In this document: in pieces, positions 38,399 to 51,900 of the stretch
How positions within the stretch are numbered: position 1 is the first letter of the stretch
Layout of the letters: the number at the start of each line of letters is the position of its first letter
Assembly: GCA_038380795.1 (NCBI GenBank)
Contig: CM076264.1
Location: 15,312,001-15,376,000 of the forward strand
DNA from: Pyrocephalus nanus
Taxonomy: Eukaryota > Chordata > Aves > Passeriformes > Tyrannidae
Length of the DNA: 64,000 nucleotides
Direction of reading: 5' to 3'
The notes under the pieces: generated by a model
Seen by the model: only the letters and a program-made list of their open reading frames with translations
Databases searched by the model: none
What the model was told of the DNA's origin: nothing
Program-made: the position numbers and the translations under genes

Positions 38399-38489
38399 TC
38401 AGTATCTGGTTTGATACTCGTGGTGCCAACGATTGAAGTCATTGTAGAAAACCACGATGCTCCCAGAGGCCATGCCAGTCATTATGCAC
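38399..38489 (-). CDS. LRBA: LRBA terminal exon with stop codon
   Basis: The acceptor on the minus strand is CTTTCCCCAG. It encodes (R)[20 protein letters not shown] then WHHEYQTRY and TGA (38399-38401). It forms the last blade strand of the WD40 propeller and the C-terminus. Confidence 0.97.
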
Positions 38490-41400
38490 CTGGGGAAAGC
38501 ACAGGAGCACATTGGTTAGTGAACCACCTCATTTTCAGGTATACGAGTCAAAAACCTGAGGATTTACATCAGTATAGGCCCAAGAACCCTGAGGACATGA
38601 CCAACTTCCACTAAAGACAGCTGGAGCTGGAAGTGCTCCACAGATCAGAGAAGTCAGGCTTTAGGGGCTTCCATCTTGGGCTTCCAGGAACTTCAGAAGG
38701 CTGGATTTGAACAAGACTGCCACCTGCAGCACCTCTGGCAGGTTTATGGATCACAAAGCGTACAAAATAACATGCAACAGTTTTTATGGTTGGCCTGAAG
38801 CTATAGTTGAGAGTTAGACAGCAGAACTGTTCACCAGCATCACTGTCCCATAAGGCCACTTCAGATTTGCCAGGATTATTTCTTGGCTAGCTTGGTTTGG
38901 TGTTTAGGGGTACTGGAGTGGGATGAAGCCCTGCTGGAGCAGCAAAGTGAAGGAAAGCTGGAAGTGCTCATTTCAGTTTCAGCTCCCTCAAGTGAAGCCC
39001 ATCGACATGAAGGAACTGGATGTGGGCACAGGCCTTGAGTTGGAAATATGACAGCATTTCATTTAATTTCATTTCAAGAGCACTATTTTGATTCTTTTTC
39101 TATTAGGTTAAAATGTCTTTTTACACACTCTCAAACACATACCAAATAAATAATGCTGAGTAATTACCTACAATTACATGGTAAAATACTCTGAGTAGAT
39201 CTCTTCTGAGTGTCATTGTCTTCATACCCAAAGTGAACAGGTTCCTAACTTGATCTCATTGATAAATTTATATATTTCCACATTAAATTTCAGTTTATTA
39301 AGGTGCCATTAATTACAGTTTAAAGATTCTCTAAATGCAAAATTTTATACATCCCAGAGGTCTGAAATTCAACAGCTGTAACTCCAGTTTTTGAAATATA
39401 TTTAACAGCAAAGGCTTTTTTAATGGAAAATGAAAACTGTTCAATGTTTCATTGAAATTCACAGGTTTTACTGGCTTGGATTTTTTTTAAAGTTAATTTT
39501 ATCTAAGATTTAGAAATTTAGTAAAAAAATTAAAAAAATTCAGTATAGATTTCGGCAAGTATAAGGTTGAGAGCCTCAGCAATATGCTTTACTGCACAAT
39601 GTAGGCATTCCTAAGGGATTTAGGAGCCAAATCTGCTTGAAAAGTACACTGGAGCACCACTAAGTAAATACACCAAAGCAAACGAGATGGTAAACATTCA
39701 TCTTATAAACAAACAGTATTTTTGTGATAAAAACACTGAAGCACTTTTAAGTACAGAAAGTGTGATGTAAAACTGCAGCAAAAATACTCACTGGTCGCCT
39801 TCAGTGGAAGGAGTCTTCAAAAAGGTTCATGATGTATGTAGATAAAATATCTTCTCTAGAAATAAGAATTACTATTTGCTTTAGCATGGATGTGGGGAAG
39901 GATCTTGGTGTGCAACTATTCTAACTGCTCTATTTTTAACATAAAGGTCTGGAATCAGGAACGTGATTTGTATCATACGTGAAAGAGGAGAGATGAAAGC
40001 ACACATGACCTTCTACCTCCACATGACCCACACTGGCCCAGGCCAATAACTCAACCTATCTTGAAAGTCTGCCAAATAAGGTTTCTCGGATCTCTCTCTT
40101 CATTCCCCCAAGAGCTAAAATCCTGAAAAAATATTATCTGCTCAAAATATGACATGTTAGGAAAAAGAACTTACTCAAGCACAGAATTCTCAAGATAATC
40201 ACCAGGATCTGTGATCCACAGAAAATCAAAACCAGAAGAAAAACAGAAATACAATTTAATTGTAAGTATTTATTCTCTGAAATTCTTATCCAGACCAGGC
40301 TTTGCTCTCACCTTTGGTCATATGACAGGGCCATGGATCGGATTCCAGCATCACACCCCGGGTAAGCAAAAAGCTGCTTGAGGTCCCACATCTGCCACAC
40401 CATGACAACTCCATTGTCTCCACCTGTAAGCAGATACTGTCCATCTCGACTCAGCTGAATTGCCTAAGGGGAAACCACATGGATATTTGTCAGATGAATA
40501 TATGTTGCTCTAACTCCACCACTTTTACTTTCAGTAAAAGGTTTCATATCGACAGCTGAATGTCCAAGGAGACTTCGTATCAATACAAGCTTTTGGGAAG
40601 GAACATTATTGTTATGTTATTTTACCCAGCAGTTATTTGCCCAGTTATTATGCACAAATCTCTTTAATACATTAGATGTCACTAGTTGAGTTTCACCTGA
40701 CCTGTGATTTATTCCGTATTCCAAAGATCTAATATCAGGTCAGCTAAAGAAATTTACTCTTCTAATTAGCTAGATTTACAAGACCCAGCAGCACTGGCAT
40801 TCCCCCAAGGGTCTTAATACTATCCTAGCAGAAGCTGACGACTGAAGTGAACTGAAATGTTATACAAATCACTAGAATTAATTTAGACTAGCATTTTTAG
40901 ATTCCTGCTCTGGATTAATAAAATAGTGATCCACCTCTCTTAACAGAGGTGGTGTTTATTTTCATCATCCATCCTGAAACTGCCTATGACAAATTCAATG
41001 GCTTATACCCTGATTTTGTACGCATCATGGGGACTGATGGCAAATCTACACTTGAAATCTTAATTTGGGATCCAGATCATGGAGAAAGATGGGGTATCTT
41101 TGGGTTTCAGAGTGAAGATTTCTTGAAACAGAAGTCTTCCAACTATTTGGGTATTTCTTGTATGCTGTTGGAAAAATCACGATACATAAAACCAAATTTG
41201 GGTAGCCTTTCAACAAAATACAGACTTTTCACACCAAGACTTATTCATGATAAATTTCACCTCTCTCACCCAAGTTTTCAATAGAGGATATTCAATGGCT
41301 TTTAAATTCCAAACATACATGTTCTACAAACAGATTGATCCACTTTAACTAAAACATTGTCACTGAAAGGCAAGGAAATTGCCTCAAGATGATAGTGTAC

Positions 41401-42872
41401 AAGCAAAATTCCAGCTCAAAGATTTAAATTTAGGGAAACAGAAGAAAGAACTGAAGATAGGATCGTGCAAACATCTCCCTCTGCTGAAGTCTGCAAGTAT
41501 TTTGGCACTTGCAGTCTCTGCTTCTACAGTTTTGCCATATGCAAAAACTTGCTACATACTGTAATTTTGAATTCCTCAGGAAAACAAAGTTTTGGGGTTT
41601 TTTTTAACATACAGGATTTATAGTGCCTGCCATACAAAAAATAGGAGAAACTAAAACATAAAGACGTTACGTTCATGCAACACTGAAGTGTTTATACAGA
41701 CTGCTGACAAGCCTAGAAACCAAAATATACAGTGTGTGTAAGATACTGCTCCATGAACAGCAATAACTGAAGTCAGACATATTGCACATCTGTATTTTTG
41801 TATTGCTGTACTCTATTACTATGATGCCAAATACATTCTTTAGGAATTATATGATGTGCGACACTTAGATTAAGATAGAGTTTCTATATTATGTTATAAA
41901 TTTTGAGTGTTTACTGCAACAACTCCCAAGTAATCAGAATGAATCACACTACTAGAATTTTATTTCACACAGTAACTTTAAAAAGAATGTAATTGAAATA
42001 CAAACATATACTGTAAACAAAATATAACGCTGCACAAAAAAAAAAAAAAGATAGAACTATTCCAGCTGTGTTTTGAATTAAGATGAAAAGACATACATGT
42101 TAATTTAGACACAATAAAGCATATTTTTCCAACCATATATAAGTATGAAAAACTGAATACTAACCAAGGTTAGAGTTGAGTATGCTGAGCTGAAGCTTTT
42201 CCCTCCCAAAAAACACAAATGTTCCAACCATAAATAGATTCTGTGATTGTTCCTATCGGCCTACAAAAACATGGTAAGCACCTCCCAGGGCACAGACTCA
42301 AGGAGCCTGAAAACACTGATTTAGAGGCCATCTTAGAAAGTAGAGTAACTCAGTGAGAAAGGCATAGAAAACAAACTAATAGAAAATTATCTAGAACTTG
42401 CATGCACTGGGTAGATGATCACGAGATCTAACATACCACACATAATTATGAAAGAGATTATTCATTAGAGGCAAAAATCAATACGGGGTGGTTTTCTTCT
42501 CTATAGCAATGGCAGTCTCCTAAGGGTATTTTCAAATTGCAATGAAGACTGTGACAAATAATTATTTGCTATACTTATAAAATTCAGCTGATGAAAATCC
42601 ATTAACCTTATGGTCATGGTTCACTTGAATTTTATACTTGAGGCTTTTACTGAAGAAATGCTATATTAAAAGGCAAATTAAAGCCATTAATCTTTTAACT
42701 CTTCCACTACCTGCAAGATGCAATGGGGTTTGTGATCTTTTGATTACATAAAGTATAGGCTTTGAACCCTAACTAATACCTATGCAATTTTACTAAGTCA
42801 TTGGCTTGTCAGGAAGACAAGATGTTGATTTATTTAATTTTATTGTCTATTAATAAATTTCTCAGCCACTTG

Positions 42873-42906
<34 letters not shown>

Positions 42907-45900
42907 TGAAAGAAGGAATGAATGAATGGAAGAAAAAGGTCACCCTGTCAACATTACAGTTTCATGATATGCCCTCCAAGATTTAACAAACGAAAGGATG
43001 CTTTTACTCCCAAGTACTCCAACTGGTATAGAAGATGACATGAATCAATTTTACTGTTCTGCTTTTCCCCAGTGTAGTTTATCTACAATTCTGCTAGCTA
43101 TGAAACTGGAACAACTCTGCAACTAATCTTTCTCACAACACGAGCTTCAGACTCTCAAATAATCCCCAAAGCGCACAATTTCAGCAATGTTCTAAAAGCT
43201 GCATTTCTGACTTGTATTTCCTTGGAAAGTCTCAAAACTTTGCACAAATCCCTTTTAACGTTTCAGGGTTTTGAAAGGCAGTGCTTTGTAAAAAGGCAGA
43301 GCTGACACTGTGACAGCCCTGGCTTACAGCAGCAGGAGTCTTGTGGGCACTTCCACATTTCAAAACAGACTCATGAAAGGAAAATAAATTGGTTCCTCTG
43401 GGTGAAACAGCATACAGTCTTTGCTTAGGGTAAAATAACTTTGCTTCTCAGAACAAGCAGACTATTTAGAGTTAAGTTATTCATTAAGATATCTAAACAC
43501 TACACGGTAGATGTACTGCGATATGCCTAAGCTCCGCTGAGCAATTCAGTATTTAAAACAAAAACAGGTGGAAGGCATTGATTAGACCCTGAATTTCCCC
43601 AGAGCGTCTGAAATTTTTCTAGCAGTTTTCTAGCCCAAGAACACAAGAAAGTAAATCACAATGTTGACCCAAACATCACCACTGAAAACTGCTAGTTTTG
43701 CTAATAATGTTCTGAAATAGCGTAGTGGCCCATAATGACTGAGGGAAACAGAAACGATGAATGTTACATTACAGATTCAACACTTGTGACCTTTTCCTTC
43801 CCTTTGCCATCCTCCTCAAGCAAAAGCCAAGGAAAAGTGTTTGTCAGCACAGCCCATGGGTAGGTGCTATTCATTTTAAATGCCCCACTTTAATCATGCA
43901 GTTGCCACTCGCCTTCTAAGATGATGTAGTGCAGAAGCACTGGGAAAGACGCTGTAGGTTGTTTAAGCGTAAAGCTCAGCTGGGACCACTGGGAGAGAAA
44001 GAAAACAAAACAAAACAAAATAAAACCCAAACCCCTGTACAAACGTAATTCTGGCCCACAGAGAGCAGAACTTCCATTGCCTCTAGCAACATTCCTTAAA
44101 GCTGTGGGTACTGACTGAAACACTACAGAAATTGTTTTAGCCGGCAAGGGATTTCTAGATATTTTACAGATTTGCTGGCCTAGCTGACAACATAATCACA
44201 ACTGAAAGTGACAGATTATCAACATTATTAATGTAAAAAGAGAAAACACTGTGATATGTTCTTGCTTTATGGAAAGAACTAGGATGAAGGGTAGGCTGAA
44301 AAGCATTTGCACAAGGACAGCCAAAGGTACAGTTTCAGAGAATTGATGCAAAAATCTACATTAATTAGGAAAAATGTCTTGGGACAGAAGTATACACATT
44401 CCTACTTCATTTCCCCAGCCTCAAACCCGCACTTGAGGCTGCCACAGCATGCAACGATGGATGCCCTCTCACCCCCAAAGACTGCACCCTCACTATGGAA
44501 AAGAGACCTAGCAGAGAGTTATTTCTGCATATTCCACCATCAGCATATATGACATTTTGAAAACATAGGAATACTGGATTAACAGAGCATAACAGAGTTT
44601 TAGAAGGTTTTAAATGGAGTATACTGAACCACACTGGAAACTTCAGCGCTGAAAAAGCATTCACTGTTCCATGTAAATTCTAAAATGGAAATAATGAAGA
44701 TCAAAATTCTTTCAAATACATTGACACATTCCTCCATCTTAAGAATTAGTATGGATAGAGTCAAGAAAAGAACCGGTGCAAATTTTAAAATGCTCGATTT
44801 TGCACAACAGCTGAAAGAATGTCAATAATTCTGTAAACACAAGGGCAAAGAGGCATTTTCTACCTAAAATGTGTAATCCAGATAAAGGAAAAACTTTTGC
44901 GAGTTTTCAGCAAAAGAGAACACTGGAAATCTCAGCAGCTAAGTTCCTGGGATCTTCCATCAGACTATGAAAGTCAGCTTGGAGGTGTAGTACTGCTATA
45001 TGCTTGGAACAACAAAAGTCTCCTCTTGCTGACGTTAAATATTTAAACAGCTTTTATGCAGGAAACACTTTACTGTGAGGATGACTGAGCATTGGCTTGG
45101 TTGCCCAAAGAGGCTGTAGAATCTCCAACCCTGGAGATACTCAAAAGCCATCTGGACATGGTCCTGGGCAACTGGCCTGTGATGGCCCTGCTTGAGCAGG
45201 AGGGCTGGATGATATAATCTTCAGGAGTTCCCTTCCAACTTCAATCTTTCTGTGATTCTGTACCTCTCAGACCACAACTACTGGCATAGAGACCGTAACT
45301 TAAACTCAGGAAACCTGAATGCTGACCCAGAAATGTGATCTTGTTTCATGCCTCTGCTGCATTCTGCCACTTTCTAGCAGATTTGGCAATACTTGTTCAT
45401 TCTTTTTCTTCCCCTTTCCTTTATTTCTCATTCAAGAAAAAAGCAGGAATATTTTTAATTCAAGGAAAGTATTCTTTTGACATTTCTGCTTCACTGCAGT
45501 ATAGCTGGCAGCTTCTGCTCTGCTTCATAGGTATTATTTCATAGAACTGTCAAGAGAACTGCATTTTGTAGTATAAAATAATTTTCATAAAACCAGAAGC
45601 TTAAAATGCCTCCTGCATAGCTTTGGACTTGCTCCATGTCTCTTGCAGCTAAGGATGTGGAACTGAGCTGCCTGCCTAGCAAATGCCAAAGGGCTAAATA
45701 GTTGAAATATAGACATATGCCTATACACTTCCTGAAGCTCAGCACAACACATGCTGTCTGAACTAAGTTGAGGGAATGTAGCCAGAGGTGCCAGAAAAAG
45801 GTAAAGCTAACATCCAAAACAGCCTGTCCAATGGCCTCCTGCCTTCAGACTCAAAAGTAAAGACACAGCCCAGCCTCTCCTGGTCAGCAATTAGTAATGC

Positions 45901-48900
45901 TTGTATTCTTCAGTTCAAGGAAATGCCTACAGAGTATTCTTTACTTCATGAACAGAGTTATTTTACAATTAAAATTGTAAAAAAAACTCCTAATGCTATT
46001 AGGAGCACATGGCCCTGTTTAAATTTTTTCAGAATACTGCTATAATAGTCTAGTGCCATTTTTATGGTCTGGCTGTAGAAGGAGTCTCCACACAGCTCCA
46101 ACATGGATAGCTTTTCCTGATACTGGAACTGACAGTCCTTAGCACACATTTGAGGACACTCACCCTTATCTTGTCGTCTGTTTCCATGGTGGCTTGCAGT
46201 CTCCCGTTCACACTGAACACACAGAAGAGGCCGTTTTCATAATATATGACACAGTGGCCTTCTCTTGAAGCTTGAATAAGTTTTGGTCTCAGGCAGCTTT
46301 CAGGACCTTGTAATCTTTCAGGACCTTCTAATGTCCTCAGTAGATCTCCATTCATAGAATGTATGAGACATGGTCCTTCTAATGAGGCAGAATAAAATTC
46401 TAGTTATTGATTTACATGCTCGTTTAAAGACATCATATATCGAATAATAAGTAATGACTTCTACTTAAATAATCACTATTATAATACAGTATAATGGTTT
46501 TTACCATGTTTAAATGGATTGCCTATGACTTTAAGGGTGCCAGAGGGTAAGATGAACAGCTTATCCCTTAAAGGTTTTGTATTAAGGTATTTTAGAGCAC
46601 CTATCAAAACCAGTTAGAGACCTAACAGATTTTCTTGCGTGGATTTTCTTTTAAAACTAGTTGTAGTTAATTTTGAGGGCACAAAATTAAATGTATTAAA
46701 TCTTAAAATGAGATTTTCAAAACATGAGGACACGCAGAGCTAAGTGGAATGAATTTACTTATGTAGGTATTCTAAAAGTGTATATTCACATATTAAGATT
46801 TTAATTCATATGTGATCCACTAAATAATTGCTTTTTAATATATTTTGACAAATACCTGAACTGTACATAAGCCACACAAGTTCACATGCATAAAACAGAA
46901 ACACACAAAGGTGCAGATGGTGAGTATATACCCAACTCTGACAAAATGTCTCAGTGTTGGTACTTTGGAAATACTAAAGCAGAAGGATCTTAGTTCCAAG
47001 AAATTTATGGTTTAAAAATAACTATGGACCAGAAAATAAGAAGATTATAAACACTATCCATAGAATCCATACCATTGTTTATAACATGCCTGCCAAAATC
47101 AGGTCTTTGAGAACACAAGTGGGGCATATTACAGGCTTTGCAGCCAAGCTCAAAGAGCCTGAACAGAATTAGTAGTAGTGTATATACACCCTTCATCAAA
47201 CAAACAATCCAGAACATTCTCTTTATCCTGAAACTAATTTTTGCTTCCCTTTTTTTAGAAGTTATCCATAACAAACACACTTCACCATCCTGGCCATCAA
47301 GAGCTGTATCCAACTGTACGCTACATGCAATTACACACCGAATAAACAAACAGAAATAGCAATCAGTAGGGAAATTGATGTAGTTGCCTCTTCTTATAAA
47401 TGTCTGACTAATCCTCAGTTTTAGCATGTTTAAAAAGAGGTTTCAAATTCCACATAAACTAAAAAAAGGTTAGAAATAAAACCACCATAAATTTCATAAA
47501 TTCTGCTACCTAAGACTCGACTCCTTTTTGCATTAGGATTATAGCTTCATGAACAGAAAGAAATGACAAGAGATACCTTACCTTTTGAACCACTTATTAC
47601 CAGGCCAAGCTCAGCACAAATGGCAGCACAGGTGATCTCATAGTCATGTCCTGTCAGAACAGCTCGAGGAGTTGCAAAATCACCTTCAGCAAAAAAACAA
47701 TAAAAGCAATCCCTGGTTACAATCTATTTCCAAAATCACTGCTTTCAATCACTGAAGCATCTTTGTTTCCTTGCTCTTTGAGTTCATGTTCCTCACAAAT
47801 CATTTCAATGCTCCCTGTTTGCATAGGGTAGTTCTGCACTATCTGTATAGAAGAGCAGGAGTGCACTACAGGACTTCAGCCTGCACATTTAGTAGCACAC
47901 ATTAATAGAAAAGTCAGGTGTGTAGTACAACCAACCAAAGTTGGAGCACATATATTTGTGTAAATACAAGTGTGACTACGACAGGTATGGAGAGAAGACA
48001 CCTTCAGTGCCCAAAGATGAAGTAAAATATCCAATGACTGATTTTATTTTAACCTAGCAACAGTGCTGAAACATCAGCCTGAAGTCTACTTTTTTGCAAG
48101 ATGTGGAGCCTGGACCACAGTCACTATGAATATCTGATGAGTTTGCAAAAACTAAACACCCAAACCCAACGTTAAATTACCACTGCTCCTATTAGACATT
48201 TCCCTGCAGCAAGAACAAATAAAACAGCATTATTTTTAGATTCTCTTTGTGATCAAACATATACAAATAGCGTAAGAAACAAGAAATTGTGCAACTGGCA
48301 CATTTAAAGGAAAAAAAAAATAATTCTCCAGGTCAGTGGATACAGAAAGGGTAAGCAAATGCTACAAAACTCTTTAAATAGTTTTATAACTTTGCTCACA
48401 GGTTATTGACTGCCCTCTTCTAGAGTGCTACCATTTCATGGAAATAAAAATGTTATTTTTGTGTTACCATATAATTAGCTCATTCATAGCATTCTACAAA
48501 GCATTTAAACTCTAAGGAATGTGTCTTGGACAATATTATCATGTAGTTTCAAAAAGGCTTAGATGTGTTTTTAAGCAGCAGGGAATAATTTCACTTCACA
48601 ATAAATGATGATATGTGAGATTCCAACAAGGCAATAAAGCACTGGTGAAATCAAACTTTTTTTTACTTGATGAGCAGGGGATGGTTTTGCAAAGAGACAG
48701 AGTAATAATAGGAGCAAGTTAACTCCACTGGTCACTACAGTAACATCATTCAAATTACATTTGGGGTTGTAACTTTTCAAAAGATAAACCCATCATAACG
48801 TCATTAGTCTGTCCATGTAGGGCCATAAGAGTGCTAGCAATACTGGTACGGGGTGTTCTTAGAAATTATGGAGCTATATTTAAACTGCAAATACTCAGAC

Positions 48901-51900
48901 TCAGCATGTGTACAGTGAGAGATTTCTCTGGAAAAGATGTGTCTGGCTGGCACAAATAAAAGCTTAGTTTACTCTCCATATTTTACATTTTTATTCAGAC
49001 CGTTTACATCACCTCCCAAAATGCCTGTATAGGTGCCACATTCAAATGGCCTTTTAGTAAAGTTCATAATCTACAGTAAACTCTCAAATCAAGGATTTTG
49101 ACCTTTCAAAATTTAATTTATTCTGTAGTTACTATTATAATCTATAATTTATAGCCACAATACAAAAATCTTGAAAAGTAAAAAAATATATTTCTTTTTA
49201 GATATAGGCATAGGCACTAAACATATATGTGTGCATAGACATAAACACACAGGCATATAAGCTATCAACATTTTAAATCTGAAAATGCTTTGGAGCAACT
49301 TGCTGAATTGTTACTAATCTCTTAATAAATAATCATTAAAAGCTATTGCTTTTGTTCTGTATAATGTTTGAAAAAGCACACTCAAACTCAGGAAGTATGG
49401 CAGACAGTTCACAAGCACAGGAAAATCTCCCAACAAATTAGAAGCATAAGGGTAGACTTAATGACCTTTAGGTACTTCTCAGGTGGCTGATCCTAAGAAC
49501 AATCACAAACCTTTTAGAGTAAACTTGCTCTATTGAACTTTCCTCACCCAAACATGGGGCAGGCACCTTAGAAGGTTCATAAATGAACACTATCTAGCCA
49601 AGTCACAAATTTGCAGTTTTAGGGGGAAAGGTAACAGCAACCATAACAGTCTTCCTCTCCAGTAACAATTTAATGTTGTTGATCCAAATCTCTCTCCCTG
49701 TTGTCCCCAAGCCATAAGAGGAAGCAGCTTTGTGCATTTAAAGGCCTTGCTAGTTTGTTTTCTTTTAAATGAGCTGCCTATGTTAGCAAAATTTTAGAAT
49801 TTTGGTTTTATTGCTTTATTTTGCTTTCAGAAATTACATTAACACATACTCACATAGACCAGCGAGGAATTAATCTAATTATGCACTACACATTAATGAA
49901 ACGTTTGAAGTCAGAGAAGTTTTAAATATACAACGCTGCAGTGGAGGTAATCAATGTAATATGTTGGAGCTAGAAGGACTTATGAGAAGCAATGTTTGAA
50001 TGAATTATTAGGAGGGGCAGATAAACAAAATCCTCAAAGTAAACTTATTGCTTACAGCAACTACATCATTATAAGCTTCACCTGTGTGAAGCTGTCAGTA
50101 ACTACACACTTCAAAGGTGGGAGATAAGATTCTTAAAACAAGAAGTAGAAACTGAGTATATATATTTATCACAGTTCACAAAAAATAAAATTACCTAAGT
50201 AACACTCACGGTCTTTTCAGACTTTGGACTTGACTTCAAACATAAGAGAGTATAAATATACAGATGGCAGGATCAGTGCTTCATAAATTGTATCAATTGT
50301 TTACTGAATTATACTTGTACTAATGAAACACCTTAATTAAAACAAAAAACCCAAAACCAACCAATCAACCAAAACAATCACCAAAAAAAAAACACCCTAC
50401 AAAAAAAAAAAAAAAAAAAAAAAGGAAAGAAATTTGAATAGTAAGAACTTAGAACTTGAATAGATACTGTAAAGGAGGAATCTTGTGAAAAGTCAGGCTG
50501 ACTCTTTTGATAAGAATGTCAAGTATTTAGGGGTTTCCAAGCCTCTGATTTTCAAAATAATGGGGTCAACTTAAAAGCTGGTCATAGAGCAGAACAGATT
50601 TCTTTAAAAGCTTTTAAACTGTTATTGCTTCAGAAGATTGTCATGGTTTTCAATAATGCAAAGAGAAAATTTTATTTTGTTGTTGGTTTAAGGGGCACCA
50701 CTTCAAACTTCTCTAAATTGTTTTAGGGGAACCGACTTGCAGACCTTTTGAATCGCTGGGGAAGTGACTTCAAAGGGAAAAGAGTCTTTGTCTGCTAAGC
50801 AGGTTTACGACCACTGATGCAAACCCTAACTAAGGACTGAAAAGAATACTCAGTGAATCTTTATGGAGATCCTTAAGGAAGATGAACAAGTCAAATGAAA
50901 TTAAAGACAGTTCAAATCCTAGCACTAATAACCAAGACACAATAGTTTTACAGATCTACTTTTCTCAGCAAAGGATATAATATTATCCTTAGCCTATACC
51001 ATCACTGGGTTGCTACTTGAAGTTGAATGCTGTAAGATTCTTAATGCCACATTCACATTGCAACAAACATTGTCAGTGATTTATTTAAGTCACAGGAGGT
51101 ATATGTGGTATATGGAGGTATATGGGCAGAGTATTTTACCTCTGCAGCAACCACTCAGATTATTTCAAAAGAACTCTCCTACATTCCAATAAATAATTTC
51201 TGCAAAGCTGTTTCCCCATAGAAAACAACGTAAAATATCACTCTTACTTAAGTGACTAAAGTACATTTTAAATCATGAAATTCAAGCTTCAGAAGATAAA
51301 AGAAGAGCACATCATATCATGTCAGCCCACAGTGATATATCAGGGAAAAAATGTTAGGCGTTTGGAAACTACGTTTAAAAAGGAACAGTGGGATTACAGC
51401 AAAGTCAAAACTTTCCTCTAGTTTAATGACATCCAGAAGAAGATACGCCTTACTGGATAACAAAAAATTTGTTTGTATTGCTGGGTCTCTCTCTGCTATT
51501 CTTTTCCAGCTTTGGTGATGCTACAATACAAAGCAGAATCATGACATTTGAAATCCATCGGTAAATTCCTAAAATGTCCGCTTTCTTTATTTTCAGCGCT
51601 AAGCTGTAAGGGCTGAGACAAATGCAAGAACTCATTTGGAAAAAGATATCTCCCTAGAAAGAAATCAAACTATGATTGACTGATCACCTTACCTCACAAT
51701 TAAATACAAGATACTCCTCCTACTATTTATGAGCAAGATAATATTATGCAACACATTAAAATATAAAATATTTGACTATGCTCCTTTTTACATTTTATAC
51801 TGAGAGGACAGTTAATTATGAAAAGTCACAGACAGCCAAACAGCCATTTCTAAATTACTATTCTATGATTGCAGAGGCTGTGGGACATTTTAAATGGCAA

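Larger units (their letters stand above)
40464..46163 (-). other. LRBA: LRBA intron
   Basis: A 5.7-kb intron. It contains a (TA)n microsatellite (42875-42903) followed by GAAT repeats, a sense-strand CR1 3' end (about 45056-45261), and two adjacent short hairpins (45961-46005). The 111-codon + strand frame at 40949-41284 is probably chance. Confidence 0.8.

Noticed and set aside
40949..41284. 111-codon + strand open frame with plausible-looking composition
   Set aside because: No family recognised, no neighbouring exons in phase on the + strand, and it lies in an LRBA intron; probably chance. A protein search of it would settle this.
47005..47427. 140-codon minus-strand open frame in an LRBA intron
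   Set aside because: No recognisable family, no splice sites linking it in phase to LRBA exons, and frames of this length are expected occasionally in 128 kb of strand.
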